Of a stretch of DNA of 5,690 bases, positions 5,599 to 5,690 are shown one piece after another. Source of the DNA: Chlamydia trachomatis. Its GTDB lineage: Bacteria; Chlamydiota; Chlamydiia; Chlamydiales; 2-12-FULL-49-11. Positions within the stretch are counted from its first letter, which is position 1. Each line of letters begins with the position of its first letter. The stretch covers positions 1 through 5,690 of the forward strand of contig CAMBTZ010000090.1 of assembly GCA_945870925.1 (NCBI GenBank), read 5' to 3'. The translations under genes were made by a program, and so were the position numbers. A model generated the notes under the pieces. That model did no database searches. It was given only the letters and a program-made list of their open reading frames with translations, and had not been told where the DNA came from.

Positions 5599-5690
5599 AT
5601 GACTTATTCACTTGATCTTAGAAAGAAAGCTCTGAACTATCTTAAAAAGGGCAACTCATGGCAATCAGCTAGTGAAGCATTTGGCGTAAC
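5599..5690 (+). CDS. IS630-family transposase, N-terminal 30 codons (runs off the window)
   Basis: From ATG 5599 the frame stays open to the window end. The product begins MTYSLDLRKKALNYLKKGN and continues with a helix-turn-helix-like SWQSASEAFGV. The opening Y-S-x-D-L-R-x-K followed by a G-x-S/N-x-x-x-A-x-x-F-x-V helix-turn-helix is characteristic of IS630/Tc1-type transposases as I know them. The DDE catalytic core lies beyond the window, so whether the copy is intact cannot be judged. The left terminal inverted repeat should lie between about 5530 and 5598, but with only one end visible I cannot delimit it. Its presence beside two truncated genes fits IS-driven rearrangement of this stretch. 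Confidence 0.82.
   Translation, partial: MTYSLDLRKKALNYLKKGNSWQSASEAFGV

Overview
The window is AT-rich bacterial accessory DNA. An exported mini-Rhs toxin, an ankyrin-repeat fragment and the start of an IS630-family transposase lie close together among broken genes. This suggests an intracellular or amoeba-associated bacterium. A member of the Chlamydiota (Parachlamydia/Simkania-like) is my best guess, from the style of the Rhs and IS630 proteins as I remember them; Legionellales or Rickettsiales are not excluded.

Left half (1-2501), minus strand: four genes point leftwards. A cupin-fold protein (1869-2501) has a recognisable promoter and Shine-Dalgarno site. It is followed by ada (744-1796), the bifunctional O6-methylguanine/phosphotriester DNA repair protein and AraC-type regulator. 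Next come two small proteins (204-686 and 207 to the window edge) that overlap by ATGA and look like tandem paralogues. No strong terminator is visible between any of them, so they may be co-transcribed.

Middle (2632-4537), plus strand, divergent from the cupin gene: a compact toxin/immunity cassette. A 490-residue Rhs protein has a Sec-type signal peptide, a few YD repeats, an Rhs core ending in a DPNG motif, a hydrophobic stretch and a small His-rich C-terminal tip, probably the toxin. A 134-residue gene 28 bp downstream is the likely immunity protein.

Right part (4538-5690), plus strand: a zone of gene decay. First is a remnant whose two halves would be rejoined by one extra T. Its end overlaps, again by ATGA, the start of a dCTP deaminase gene that stops after about 116 residues of homology, before its catalytic part. 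The dcd sequence runs directly into the 3' part of an ankyrin-repeat gene in another frame, which looks like a recombination scar. The window closes with the first 30 codons of an IS630-family transposase behind a TATAAT box.

No tRNA, rRNA, CRISPR array or integrase was seen.
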